Shown piece after piece: positions 1-64,000 of a stretch of DNA of 64,000 bases; within the stretch, counting starts at the first letter, position 1; each line of letters begins with the position of its first letter. The notes under the pieces were generated by a model that ran no database searches, was not told the origin of the DNA, and saw nothing but the letters and a program-made list of their open reading frames with translations. The position numbers and the translations under genes were made by a program. Source of the DNA: Holothuria scabra (taxonomy: Eukaryota; Echinodermata; Holothuroidea; Aspidochirotida; Holothuriidae); contig CM074185.1 of the NCBI GenBank assembly GCA_037179385.1, positions 5,265,371-5,329,370 of the forward strand. The letters run 5' to 3'.

Positions 1-3000
1 GGCCATTACTACTTTGGCCTGCTGAATAGGAAGGTCTAAATACATTTTCTAAGTGTGACCTTGGATGTGCAACAAACTTACTTTTTACGACAACAACATT
101 AGAAGATGTCTTCTACTGTAAGGTGCACAAATGTCTCTGTTGAAGATGAGTGATGCAGAGGTCTTCATCTAAATACCGGTACCACAGGTACTGTACATGA
201 TGATGTTGGCAGTCAGGAAGTTTCCGTAACAGCTAATACCTGAATCTCATGACTAACACTGAAATTCCACTTTCAATTTGATGAAATGTACTGACACAGC
301 CTTTCTAATATTGTACCTGATGGGGGAAACATGAGAAGTACAGACTACAGTCACAGTTTGGGAATACATACATGTACAGAAATTGATCTTGCCTAATGCA
401 GCACGCCTTAGTACTAACAAAGACTGAGGGCAGTGTGGTACTTGGGAGCTTCTAGGAGGACATACATGATTGCTCTTGCAGAATGTACAAATGATCAAAA
501 AGGATTACAAAAAGTTGTGGTCATACCTGTACAGTTTCTTCAGTTAGTTAGATAATGCATCAGTCCAATTACATTCCAAATACATTAAAAATCATTATTA
601 ATTATTAATTCTGTCTAAAAAATGCTAAGCAACAGCAGTATCTCTTCGAAATATAAATAATGCTGGAGATGTTGAAGTTGACCAATTTGACCTTTTACAC
701 TGTTACACTGTGAAGGTGAGAACTAGTGAGAACCTCATTTTTGAAGAGAGATGTACTGCCTCATCTTATCATTTTTTACTTAGAAATGTTGATATAAAGT
801 CATAAAAAAAACTTTCTGTAAAAAGGTGCAGAACTTTTTTCAAGTTCCAACACAAACCAGAGGAAACAAAACACTGCCTTGCCATATACCTACTAACCAT
901 TCCAATTCCATTTCTTAGAGCTTGGCTGATGAGTGTTAACTCTTGAGACTTTTCTTCTGAACTATTTGATAACCAGGATAAGCCATCAACCATCCAAGTA
1001 TGTGCACTGATCAGTGATGGTGAAATCATTGTTCTACTTCACAGATAGTCCCTGAAAATTAATAAACAGATCAGGTAAATTATAGGCTATACATTTGACC
1101 CTAAAAAGGTTGATAGCATCTAATTCAAAGACAAACAAGATAGGCAATTAAAAATAAAAATAGGAAATCTAACTGTGCTGGAACGCTTCGAAGAGTAAAT
1201 GTACTAAACAAAAATAACCTTTAATAATCTTTACAATGATACATATTAAAGTAAGCTAAGCCAGGGTTTCGCTACATTAATCACAATACTGTCTGGAATA
1301 TTCTTCTTTCATATCACACCCTAGTAAAAACCACCAGAAAATATCTCTAAAATCAACGTGTCGCACTCATTCAGTGCATATTCAATGGTCATGATGGTAA
1401 TTTTTAATTGCATCAGGCAAAAGGGTAAATAGTCCTGATGGCTCACTACACTAGACTTTAAGTGCTCTCATTAAGTGACAAATTTTCTGCAGTAGTTAAC
1501 CTGTATACATTGCACCTATCGATTGCGTCTCTGTGAATTCTATTAGGAGTAACAAAACATTTTTATTCAAGTTATTGCAGGAGTCCATCTGTTATACAAT
1601 TGACTAAACATTCCACAGGATTTTCCGCACGTTTCCTGTATGACGCATCCATGTTGCCCCAAGCAGGGAGTTGCCCCTGACAACTCCCTGCACCAAGCCT
1701 AGGCCTAGGTTGCATTAATGCAACATATGTAGATTTTGACCCATCCCTGCACCACAACTTGGATGAAAGACACAGATTTATCTCTCCATGGAAGTAGGAG
1801 GCCGGTCCTGTTCAGTTAAGGGCTAAGTTTAACGTCATGTTTGTACCCTCTGCCTAAGCAGGCTATGCAGGTCTAGGCTAGAATAGGGCTAGCCTATGGA
1901 ATATACATAGGCCTATCCTAGCTCTGTCTTGAACTTGAAGATGATCAGGATTACATTATAGGCCTAGGTGTTGGCCTATGCTACACAAAATTGACGTTAC
2001 TAAGGTATAGGCTACTCATTCTTATCTGCAAATGACGCCAGCTCTTAGCCCTTGACCAAAATCGTTGTAGCTAGTTTATTCATCCGACCCCCTTAGTCCT
2101 AGTTCAACAGCACGGGATAGCCTGGTGTGGCGTTTGTGCTGCCTTTGAAAGAAGAAGATCTGATGGGACCTTCAGTTCACACTGGGGCTAGCAGACGTTT
2201 TAGACTTTATGAAAAGCCCTTCCCTCATTTTTTTGCCTACGGCATAAGTGGTAGTGACTGATCGTTAGGCCTAACGTTACGAAAAGTGCACGCTTTTCCT
2301 ATAGGCTTAACATACTCTGCTTAGTTCCTCGCGGTGTCCATCACATTTACAACATTAGAGCGTAGCAAACAATATTCAGACTAAAACACAAACATAAACT
2401 TCTGATGGATCAGATTACCTCTGGAATTCAAACCCAATCAAGGGAACCTAAACTACTCTTTTAGTTAAAGCAATGTCACATTTCTAGCAGATCTCTCACT
2501 GCACACTTGCTGACAAATCTGAAATTGTTATTTCAATATCTGTATTTCAAATTTCACATGGCAAACAACTAGGTTGTGCCACAAAAATTTGCATTCCCAA
2601 TTCGACCTCTAACCTGTTGAGTCAGATTCCAAGGTCGACTTCAAGTCCCAGCTGGCACTAACCAAGTCGCAGTCCGAGAGAGAGATCCTGGTATTCGATT
2701 CCCTCTGAAAATGTCGTTATATTTGTGATATCTGTGACTTGAGCAGGGTGGTTGTGGTTTTAGACTACGGGCTTTTTTAATTCCCATTTGCACATTGTTG
2801 CAAACTATAAATATACTGCGATATTAATTGATATGCTAATTTAATTTACACCCGTACATATAGACAACTCAACAGACCGACCATTTAACCCAAGACTTGT
2901 CCTTGAAAATGAGATCTCTTCTTGTAGGGTTATGAGGCTTATTTCGACAAGTGTTTTTGCCCCTAAGGGAAAGTTCAATATGTTCTAGGGTAAAACCCCT

Positions 3001-3273
3001 AAAGGAATACCAGAGAAAGTACATATGGGATAGAACCGGAAGTTGACGTGAGAACATTTTGCCCACACGTAACTACATACAGGTTTTGAAAGCAAAAGCG
3101 CTTGCGCTTGAAGAAGGGTGTTTGCGCACATCTTGCTCAAATAAGGGTCGAAAGGTTGTTCTTAGGGACAACAGGTCGTTGATATCCTTTGTCCCGAAGC
3201 TCGCATTGAATCTCAGTTCTAAATACATGCCATCACCTGTCCTTCCGCCACATTCCTGAGCGAAAACCTTGTT
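1..3273. other. Upstream stretch without a supported gene
   Basis: I see no convincing gene here. Short open frames exist on both strands but lack recognisable domains, good start context or splice partners. The part at about 1650-2000 is rich in TAGGCCTA-like words and short palindromes. A first exon with a signal peptide for the sushi gene could be hidden here, but I could not find one. Confidence 0.6.
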
Positions 3274-4690
3274 AAGCTAGTCATCCATTTGTCCGATATG
3301 CGTGATGCGTTATCCGTTATGCGTATGTCTTAAAAAAGGTTCCAAAGACTTATGAAAGACGCCCATCCATATGTCCGTCATGCGTTTCTGAAAGCCTCGA
3401 GGACCTTTTTACGAAAACGCAGACCATTAGGACAGGACATTCCAGAAATACGACCTCAGATGAGGGGATTTTCCGGGCCTCATTTCCCTCCATGCTGTGA
3501 CTGACATACTCTTCGTGAGTTGCACGTGTGGTTTTCCTGTTAATATTGCCAAAATACAAGATGGCTAAGCGGAAGACAACCACAAAAATGCTGGAAAAGC
3601 CTGTGTGGAATTGGTAAGATAAAATCCTGTCCTATATGACCAAAGTTGTCGGGACATAAAAATGCTGTCAGGCTGAGTAACATCTGGAAAAGCATTGCAA
3701 CGGCAATTGAAGACCCTGAAATAACTGGTTCTTATGTAGGCCTATAGGAAGCCCTCCTTTCCATAAAATTAAGCTATGTGTATAGGCACTGCTCGACTCT
3801 CACAGTATTACACTGAAGTATGCGTTTGTGTGTGAGAGAGGGCTTGTCCATAGGGTTGCCAGTTCTTGTCTAGTTTGAACGTCAGAAGAATGGGTTAGCA
3901 GGTGCCCTTTCGCCGGTCCTCGCACTTTCATAGTAAACATATTACTTGCGGAATCATAAAAGCCACGAAGACGAAAATATTCAATACCAATTGGGCCAAG
4001 TTTTCTTATAAATATGCAGCAAACGAGCCAAATTCATATAAGATATGTAATATAGCTAATAATTCATAGCCTAGCCACTGGATATTAAAACATGAGTTCT
4101 ATTTAAAAACGTAGTTAACTTTTAATTTCTGCCGGTATGTTGTCCCTTGAAAAGTGAATCAGCAACCAATTGTGTCAACTAAGCATATCATGTAATAATG
4201 TCTGAATACAAACAGTTTTTAGCCATGTACAATGTTATGCGATGGAAGGGTGACCGGGAGCTATACCAATAGTTGTGTGGTTCCTTTGGGATTTTATTTT
4301 ACGGATGATTAATAAAGCGACAAATAAAAAAAAAGAAATTAAGTTCATATGGAATACCCATTCGCATTTATCCATTACTCTTCCAGTCGCGTAATATAAT
4401 ATGATGTTTCATTTAATCACTCCTATCTCTTCCTCTGCTTCCTCTTATTCGCGCAAGTGTTGCAAATTTGAACGAACAGGGAGCATGGCGAAGGTTGTCT
4501 GGTGTGTTTGTTCTTTCCAGTCCAGCCCAGCGAAAGGCAGAAAATAGCCGAACTAGAGATTATACGCAGTGCAGCACATGGATAAATGGATGGGGATTTT
4601 ACGCATACGCACACATGTTACGTACACCAAGTTTATACGCACACGGATAACGCATAACGCATATCGAACAAACGGATGGATGGCTAGCTT
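3274..4690. mobile_element. Non-autonomous DNA element with about 55-bp imperfect terminal inverted repeats
   Basis: The left end (AAGCTAGTCATCCATTTGTC, then GATATGCG-type words) is matched in reverse by the right end (ending GGATGGATGGCTAGCTT, preceded by CGCATATCG). Both ends carry repeated ATGCGT/ACGCAT words. The element spans about 1.4 kb and has no recognisable transposase. A clean target duplication is not clear. At 3561 an ATG in good context (CAAGATGG) opens a short frame that runs into a GTAAGAT donor-like site; this may be a decayed first exon or chance. Confidence 0.55.
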
Positions 4691-7379
4691 TATACTTTAA
4701 AAATTTCCCAACCATCCTTTCACGTACCCAATACATTAAAATTGGCGTGCCATAGTTTGACGTATCTTGACCAATCTTGGTTAAGGATCGGGAGTTTCGA
4801 AGACCACTTGATAGTTGCAAGTTTGATAGACCGTTTGTCCTTAGATACAAACATATGTAGGCCGAATAGTTTATTTCCTCTTTTATGCCTTTTCTTAATT
4901 ATCAATTTCTAAGATAATATATCATAATGAAGAATATAGCATCTGCACACATCTTATTTGAAGTCTGCTCACTTGCTACTTAAAGCAGTCTATGACGTTT
5001 TTTTGTGGCGTATTCGTATTCTTGTAAATGAATACCTTTAAAGAGTTATATTATCGATGCTAAGTCACGTCAGACACAGTCTTACAGTATAATTGTGACA
5101 CTTGTGAATAATAATTTGAGAGCGCATTCCAAGTTAAAGATAGCTTAAATACCTCCTTAGGATTTGGATATTTTGTTAATTCCCAACATTTCCCGGCCTT
5201 GGCTATATTCCTTTTATTCCTTTGATCCTATAAATCCAAGATTGATAACCAAATTATGGGTTCGCGTCAAGCTGTGGCCTGTTAAGTCACAGAGTGAAAT
5301 ATGTGTCCAACTATGGAAAATAGTGAACTACTCACTACCACTACTTACTCTGTTCAAGGATATTTTTCATCCACACAATGTAAGGCGTAATGCAAAAACT
5401 GGTGTGCCTTGTGGGTTTGTAAAGAAACTGCAGCCGAAATGTTAAAGATATATGACGACATTCGCCAACTCTGCCGATTTCTTGCCCGGCTTCAGAAAAT
5501 TGATGGGTATGTTACAATGCCAGTCCCTACGAGAAGGAGTGCGAATTCAAGCCTTTCTTTCTTATTCCAAGTTCGGAGATTGTGCATTCGTATATTTGCT
5601 CGAGTGTAGTACCCCATTGTTTTCGTACTCTCACAGCAATCATGCAGTGTTCTCGACGCATTGTTGATCCTGCTTTTCCAAGGTCACTTTTGTTTACCCA
5701 GGATACTATTGCCCTCTTAGGGTTATTACAAAATTCCAGATGCTTCACAGTGAACGTATTTTATCTTCCATGGATGTTACAAGTATCTATAGTTCAATCC
5801 CCTTAGCACGTTTTTAGTAATACTTTTCCTTCGCTTGAAATTTCTTGCTTTCACAACGAACTTGATGCAGTGCCATAGGCACTTAGCTCGCACAATTGTA
5901 GTTTGTCTTACCATTTGCCAATTAGAGGAGCAAATATTTTCTCCATCCATTCTGATCAAACCGATTTTCAATTTTAGTTACATCTATGATATAATTGAGA
6001 TTGCATTAGAAACTGCCTATGATTTAAATGTGTTCATTTACTTTCTTTAAACCTTGAAATTCCCGTTTTCTGCACTTTATGTACTTGAAAACTTCGTTAG
6101 TGTTTTGGGCATGGTGTATCCATCGCCTACAGTTAAATCATGTCTAATCTTCACTTTTAGCCCTCTCTCTCCAACAAATATCTTTGTTTATATTGTAATT
6201 ACCAAAGGTCCCCCACTAATTCAAATCAAAACTAGGGAAATAAAGGAGCAATAAAAATTTTATCAATTGACAAAAAACATGCTGAAGTTTTGCAACAGAA
6301 AAGTACCACATCTCTGCCCACAATACGTTTCATTCAAAACATGTAGAGACAATTCTTGTTGACTCCACCACAAGTGAACATTTTCCTAAAACCCCCATCA
6401 CTGCATTCAGAATTTAAGAGAACATTTCAGATCACTTGGTGCGTATCTTCCACTAGAGCAAATGTCGCGCGGAACGCTTCCGTGCAGCTCGTGATTTTCA
6501 GTTCTAGGCATCAAGATTTCTAGCCACAGTCGCTCGGAAGTTAAACGCGCTCCTGCTGAAATATACTGTACATAGACGCGTAAACAAATGACACCTTGCT
6601 GGCATTAAAACTGAGAACCACCGTCAATTATGCAGAATCGACCCCGTTTTGCATACACTTTGTTACGGCCCGTGGCCCTCCTAGTTTTCATTTAGCAACA
6701 AATACACAAAAGAGATTCTATTAATATAGCCACAACTCACCTTCTCGGCTGTTGTATTAATCCATGTGAACACATTACGATTAACAATACATGTACATGC
6801 TCAGTGTACGAACACACAAATATTGATGGACTGGGCTAGGTTACCATTTGGCTGCGTGCGATACATAACACAAGGAAGTCGAATGCAACACCACCCACTA
6901 ACCTCCCTCCCCGAGGCCAAGTTAACCTTTTTGGCCGAAGCCTCTGAGATAGTTATGGTACAACATGCCTAGCAACAGTGACAGTCATTCCAGCATTCTC
7001 TTACTTAAATGAACATAGTCCCAAAAATAAAGTTGAAGAGGAGCTTTAGAGGTCATTTAAATTCCCACAAAGTGTAGTACATACAAAAACATTAGATATT
7101 GAAGTTAATGCTTTGTTTTTTCCGTCCAAAACTCATATCGGAAAAAGTTTCAATTCTTCCTTTCTTCAAGATATGAGTATCGCCATACTCGAAAGAGAAT
7201 TTCACCGATCAGCTGTGTGATGACAACATAAAAGGTAGACACTGAGTGTTTATAAATAATTTCAATACCGTTTTCACCCGGTACAGGGTAAACTCTTTTT
7301 TCCCCAAAAAGCGGTTATCTCCCGAACTGTTATTCAACACTCTGATTTGACGTGCGTTAAAATATTTTTCCGATGCAAG
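4691..7379. other. Stretch without a supported gene
   Basis: Only short, overlapping open frames on both strands, none with a recognisable domain. No repeat structure caught my eye. Confidence 0.5.
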
Positions 7380-8205
7380 AATGGCTATCTAGTCGTAGAT
7401 CGACTAGATTTCCGGGACCTCAAACTCAAAGTGATAGGCTTAACATGAACCTTAGGTATAGCCAGTGTTGTAATCGAGTCACTAGATTAGTGACTCGAGT
7501 CACCAGTTTTCAAAAGTTTAAGTGACTCCAGTCGAGTCATTGACTCGAGTCACTGTACTATTTCAATGGAGAAATTACTCCTGAATTCTATCGAGTCACT
7601 ATCATTTTGAGAGGAAGTGACTCGAGTCGTGACTTGTTACAACACTGGGTATAACGTTACGGACAACGGCCTAGAAATGAAATCCTTTTGCTTTCAAAAC
7701 TTGGACTCCGTGGTCACAAGCCTACGAGTTGTAAAATTCAATTTCACTACTGATTTTTTAAAACTGGTGACAGTTGGTCCCATCGTGAATGGAACAGTTT
7801 AAGCGAGGAATGCCACAAATCCTCTTTTGAGGAACTGGGAGTAAGATTTTCAAATTTTCATAGATATATTTTTGGATTTTTTTCTGGGACATTCTTCAGA
7901 TATAATTTCGAAATTATCTGGCCAATACCGGTCTCATGCTATACAATATGTTAGAGAAATGTTACTTAAACATGGCATTTACAATACACATACTGTGAAA
8001 TTAGGTACCTGTGATGTCATTCTTGGTTCATCAACGCGCTTGCGCTTTCACTCTTTTGAGCTGTTGGTCTGAAAAGGGCAACATTTCACTAAAACATTTT
8101 TCTTTCGTGGGGCGGAAGTTTTGAAATAAATGTTGTTTTGTTGATAACTAGTGCCAGAGAATGACCACAAATAGTTGTCATTAAGTCCTTTCATTGGCTT
8201 TTTAA
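7380..8205 (+). repeat. Old dispersed repeat, copy 1
   Basis: Segments at about 7386-7450 and 7895-8205 match, in the same orientation, the stretch at about 55609-56022. Shared words include TAGATCGACTAGATT, ACCGGT/CTCATGCTA, ACTGTGAA and GTCAGAGAATGAC-type strings. The part at about 54645-54880 is the reverse complement of the same repeat. The copy here is interrupted by a younger MITE (7463-7647). Family unknown. Confidence 0.6.
7463..7647. mobile_element. hAT-like MITE with 8-bp target duplication
   Basis: The 185-bp element begins CAGTGTTGTAA and ends TTACAACACTG. It is flanked by GGTATAGC on the left (7455-7462) and GGTATAAC on the right (7648-7655), an 8-bp direct repeat with one mismatch. 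CAGTG ends with 8-bp target duplications are typical of hAT elements. The interior is packed with copies of the palindrome GACTCGAGTC. No coding capacity, so it must have been moved by a transposase encoded elsewhere. Confidence 0.75.
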
Positions 8206-8717
8206 GGTTTCGGAAATTGTGTATGAGATTTTCGTTCCTAAACTTAAAGAATAGCAATTATTCTTCACCATGTGCTATGAAAAATAAGGCAATATGCTGA
8301 TTTTCCTTTCGATGCTCACTATTCTTTTTTTTAAACAAACATATTTAACAAAATAAAGGAGAGAGTACTTTTGGTTCTGGACATTAGAGACAGTACTAAA
8401 TCGTAGATCCGCTCCTATTTAATCTGAATAAAGCAAAAGGAAAACAATTAACTAGCAAAACCTCGTGTGTGTAGGGATGATGCTTAAAGCCTAGGAGCCT
8501 CAAATTACTAATACATCCATTTTGAAAAATGTAATAGCTCCTCCAGAGTGGAAATTTAATATCGCTTTCGACTACACTTCATAACAATTTTAACATGGTG
8601 AAGTAGGTTGTTTAGACGAATTTGTATGGTTCGGTTTCTAACCAATTGGTTGACAGTTTAAGTCGGACCGACCATGTTGAAAGTAACAAACAATAAAGGT
8701 TTTTTATTTCCTACCAG

Positions 8718-60535
<51,818 letters not shown>

Positions 60536-60583
60536 GTAAGTTTCTCCTAATTAGGTAAGGTGTTACACACCTTGCAGTATAGA

Positions 60584-60584
<1 letters not shown>

Positions 60585-60648
<64 letters not shown>

Positions 60649-60652
60649 TGAT
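60585..60652. repeat. (TA)n microsatellite
   Basis: TA repeats followed by three copies of TATTGATCAA (60653-60690), a small palindromic cluster. Confidence 0.95.
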
Positions 60653-60768
60653 CAATATTATTGATCAATATATTGATCAATATTGATCAATATTACAGCT
60701 CCCTTCACAGGGTTGAGCACTTTACCATTGCCTGGTTGACATTACTAATTAATTTTTACTATTACGGT

Positions 60769-60769
<1 letters not shown>

Positions 60770-60850
<81 letters not shown>
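60770..60850. repeat. (TA)n microsatellite
   Basis: Directly abuts the left arm of the SINE palindrome. Confidence 0.96.
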
Positions 60851-60852
<2 letters not shown>

Positions 60853-61365
60853 GGTCGAAAGTGTTGTAGTAATAAATTCGATCATGAATTTTGTACCGAT
60901 CCAAGATAGAGTATAAACTCTTATCAAAGAAGGAACGGTTGAAGAAAAACACCAGAGAGAAAAATTGAGCCGCACGGGGGACCGAACCCACCATCCTCCG
61001 CTTTCCGGGCAGAGTCTATGACCACTACGCTAGAACAGCTCGTGATTCACAGATGCGACAACAGGCTATAAATACCCTCTCTAGAGAGAAAATTGATTCA
61101 CGCGGGGTATTTATAGCCTGTTGTCGCTTCTGTGAATCACGAGCTGTTCTAGCGTAGTGGTCATAGACTCTGCCCGGAAAGCGGAGGATGGTAGGTTCGG
61201 TCCCCCGTGCGGCTCAATTTTTCTCTCTGGTGTTTTTCTTCAACCGTTCCTTCTTTGATAAGAGTTTATACTCTATCTTGGATCGGTATAAAATTCATGA
61301 TCGAATTTATTACTACAACACTTTCGACCTACACATTCTAACTTCGATCTACCAACTTCGACCTA

Positions 61366-61368
<3 letters not shown>
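60851..61368. mobile_element. Palindrome of two opposed SINE copies
   Basis: Arms 60851-61076 and 61105-61331 are near-perfect reverse complements around a 28-bp spacer. Each arm carries a tRNA-like head (on the + strand at 61143-61208: A box TAGCGTAGTGGTC, B box GGTTCGGTCCCC) and the tail CAACACTTTCGACCTA. 61331-61368 repeats the arm found at 18111-18147. (TA)n flanks both sides. Confidence 0.8.

Positions 61369-61402
<34 letters not shown>
61369..61402. repeat. (TA)n microsatellite
   Basis: Short TA array between the SINE palindrome and the next Penelope-like fragment. Confidence 0.95.
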
Positions 61403-62886
<1,484 letters not shown>

Positions 62887-63118
62887 GTCTAAATCATTAC
62901 ACGTTTCAACAAACATTTCAATCTTCCCTCCTGACACTGCAGTTAACTGTAGATTTCCGTTCTTTTTAATTTATGTACTCATTTTTAATTTTTGTGCTTA
63001 TTTTGTCTTTAATACTCGCTGAGGAAAGTCCCAGGGGGACTGAAAATGTTGAAATATATTTGTAATCTTTCATACTCCTAAAATCAACCAGTTATGTCTT
63101 TATTGCATATTTTTCTGA

Positions 63119-63121
<3 letters not shown>
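62887..63121 (+). mobile_element. Penelope-like 3' end, inverted copy
   Basis: Nearly identical to the reverse complement of about 62140-62420: CTAAATCATTACACGTTTC, CACTGCAGTTAACTGTAG, CATACTCCTAAAATCAACC. It holds only the last part of the 3' region and joins head-to-head with the previous fragment at 62886/62887. Confidence 0.85.
63019..63045 (+). ncRNA. Hammerhead-like core in Penelope 3' region
   Basis: CTGAGGA, A, stem AGTCC, loop CAGGG, stem GGACT, GAAA. All five stem pairs intact. Confidence 0.35.
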
Positions 63122-63150
<29 letters not shown>

Positions 63151-63156
63151 GATATA

Positions 63157-63229
<73 letters not shown>

Positions 63230-63237
63230 ATATATAG
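63122..63237. repeat. (TA)n microsatellite
   Basis: Again between two Penelope-like 3' ends that face each other. Confidence 0.97.
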
Positions 63238-64000
63238 GTCGGAAAGAGGTAGTAAAAAGTGCTTAAAAGTTTGCGGAAAACTCCAGGACGTTTCGGGTAT
63301 AAACCCTTCATCAGGTGGCAAAAACCAAACTGAACAACCAACAGTAACAATTGGACACGAGAAACATCGAATCCGAAGCGATCGCTGTAAAAACAGAATC
63401 GGACGAAAGTGACTGTCAGAAAACATGAGTGCGAAGGATGAAACACATATAAAAAAAAGAAAAAGAGCGTCCTGGATGAAAAAGTGCACGTACAAATCGA
63501 ATATGGTCAGAAAAAATGGGAAAAAGGTAGAAAAAAACTAGGTCCGGAAAACGAACGGGTAAATGTAAAAGGAGTAAAAACTGGCTCAAAAAAGGGGTGA
63601 ATATTACAAAAGGTCAATTCTAACGAGAGTACCTAGCCTCATGATCAGTCGGTTTTCAGCACCAAGGCGGTCACGATCCTAGCCTCGGCACATTACAGCT
63701 GCCATAACAGTTAAATGCTGTATAGAACAAGGTGAAGGGGGATTAAAATGTGCAGCCACCGGGTATCCATGGAGATTCTGTTTGATGGACCTAAGGTGCT
63801 CGGTGACTCAATCCGCGAGGCGGCGCTTGGTCTCTCCCACAAGCTAAAATATAAACTACATTAAAGGAAATGCAGGAGAATCTTTGTTTGACAATAAAGC
63901 TATTGCCGTTGGGGCCTGAAATGTTGACTAGGTCGTGTTTGCCAACAACTGGACATGTATTACACCTCGGACGGTTACATGGAACGGTACCAGCCGTGTC
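63238..64000 (-). pseudogene. Penelope-like retroelement of a second subfamily, running off the window
   Basis: Reverse strand from 64000: VPCNRPRCNTCPVVGKHDLV, RFSCISFNVVYIL, then AC directly fused to VGETKRRLAD (the C-x2-C and YVGE region is partly deleted), a stop, then TEHLRSIKQNLHGYPVAAHF. More diverged in sequence than the other copies, so a separate lineage. The roughly 450-bp 3' region contains the best hammerhead-like core and ends at (TA)n. Confidence 0.75.
63287..63314 (-). ncRNA. Hammerhead-like core with GAAACGTC
   Basis: Reverse strand: CTGATGA, A, stem GGGT, loop TTAT, stem ACCC, then GAAACGTC. CTGATGA and GAAAC-GTC are the exact classical hammerhead boxes, with a minimal helix III and GTC as possible cleavage triplet. 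Helix I is not evident and one extra A follows CTGATGA. Confidence 0.4.

Noticed and set aside
5400..6260. Several overlapping open frames with hydrophobic stretches as a possible signal-peptide exon of the sushi gene
   Set aside because: None combines an ATG, a signal-peptide pattern and a phase 1 donor.

Overview
The window is eukaryotic. Almost all convincing coding sequence is cut into short exons bounded by AG and GT, all in phase 1, and the rest is AT-rich DNA full of (TA)n microsatellites, tRNA-derived SINEs, hairpin MITEs and degenerate Penelope-like retroelements. A marine invertebrate deuterostome, perhaps an echinoderm, is my guess; it rests on the CCP-rich gene, the abundant Penelope-like copies and the many TAGGCCTA-type words around 1.6-2.0 kb. 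I cannot prove the species or phylum.

One gene dominates the window. From 8718 to 60535 on the + strand I can place 20 exons. Each is a multiple of three long, each starts and ends in phase 1, and together they give 1323 codons with no stop at any joined codon. They encode two small cysteine-rich WAP-like modules (exons 1 and 3) and 19 CCP/sushi domains (exon 2 holds two, exons 4-20 one each). No signal peptide, membrane segment or stop codon is visible, so the gene is partial at both ends. A secreted or cell-surface adhesion or complement-type protein fits the modules, but the function is unknown.

The last ten exons (11-20) alternate strictly between a shorter CCP (type A: NGxxxY and, in exons 15, 17 and 19, NPxHGD) and a longer CCP (type B: a W-x-I/Y-x-Y stretch about ten residues after the first Cys). 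Pieces of the introns between them are also similar in matching positions, so the array probably grew by duplication of a two-exon, intron-containing unit.

Layout: 1-8717 has no supported gene, but holds an inverted-repeat element (3274-4690), a hAT-like MITE with a target duplication (7463-7647) and a dispersed repeat whose other copies lie near 54.6-56.0 kb. 8718-16526 holds exons 1-6, with a 148-bp tandem duplication of the exon 5 acceptor. 16527-20551 is a nest of (TA)n, SINEs and a Penelope-like fragment. 20552-31287 holds exons 7-12. 31288-38275 is a second nest of repeats. 38276-60535 is the alternating CCP array. 60536-64000 holds a near-perfect 226-bp-arm palindrome made of two SINE copies and four Penelope-like fragments, two of them joined in inverted orientation.

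The most unusual signals outside the gene are short hammerhead-ribozyme-like cores (CTGANGA, small hairpin, GAAA) in the 3' regions of at least five Penelope-like copies. Their stem sequences differ but mostly still pair. All exon borders, domain calls and element borders were read by eye and have not been tested against transcripts or databases.
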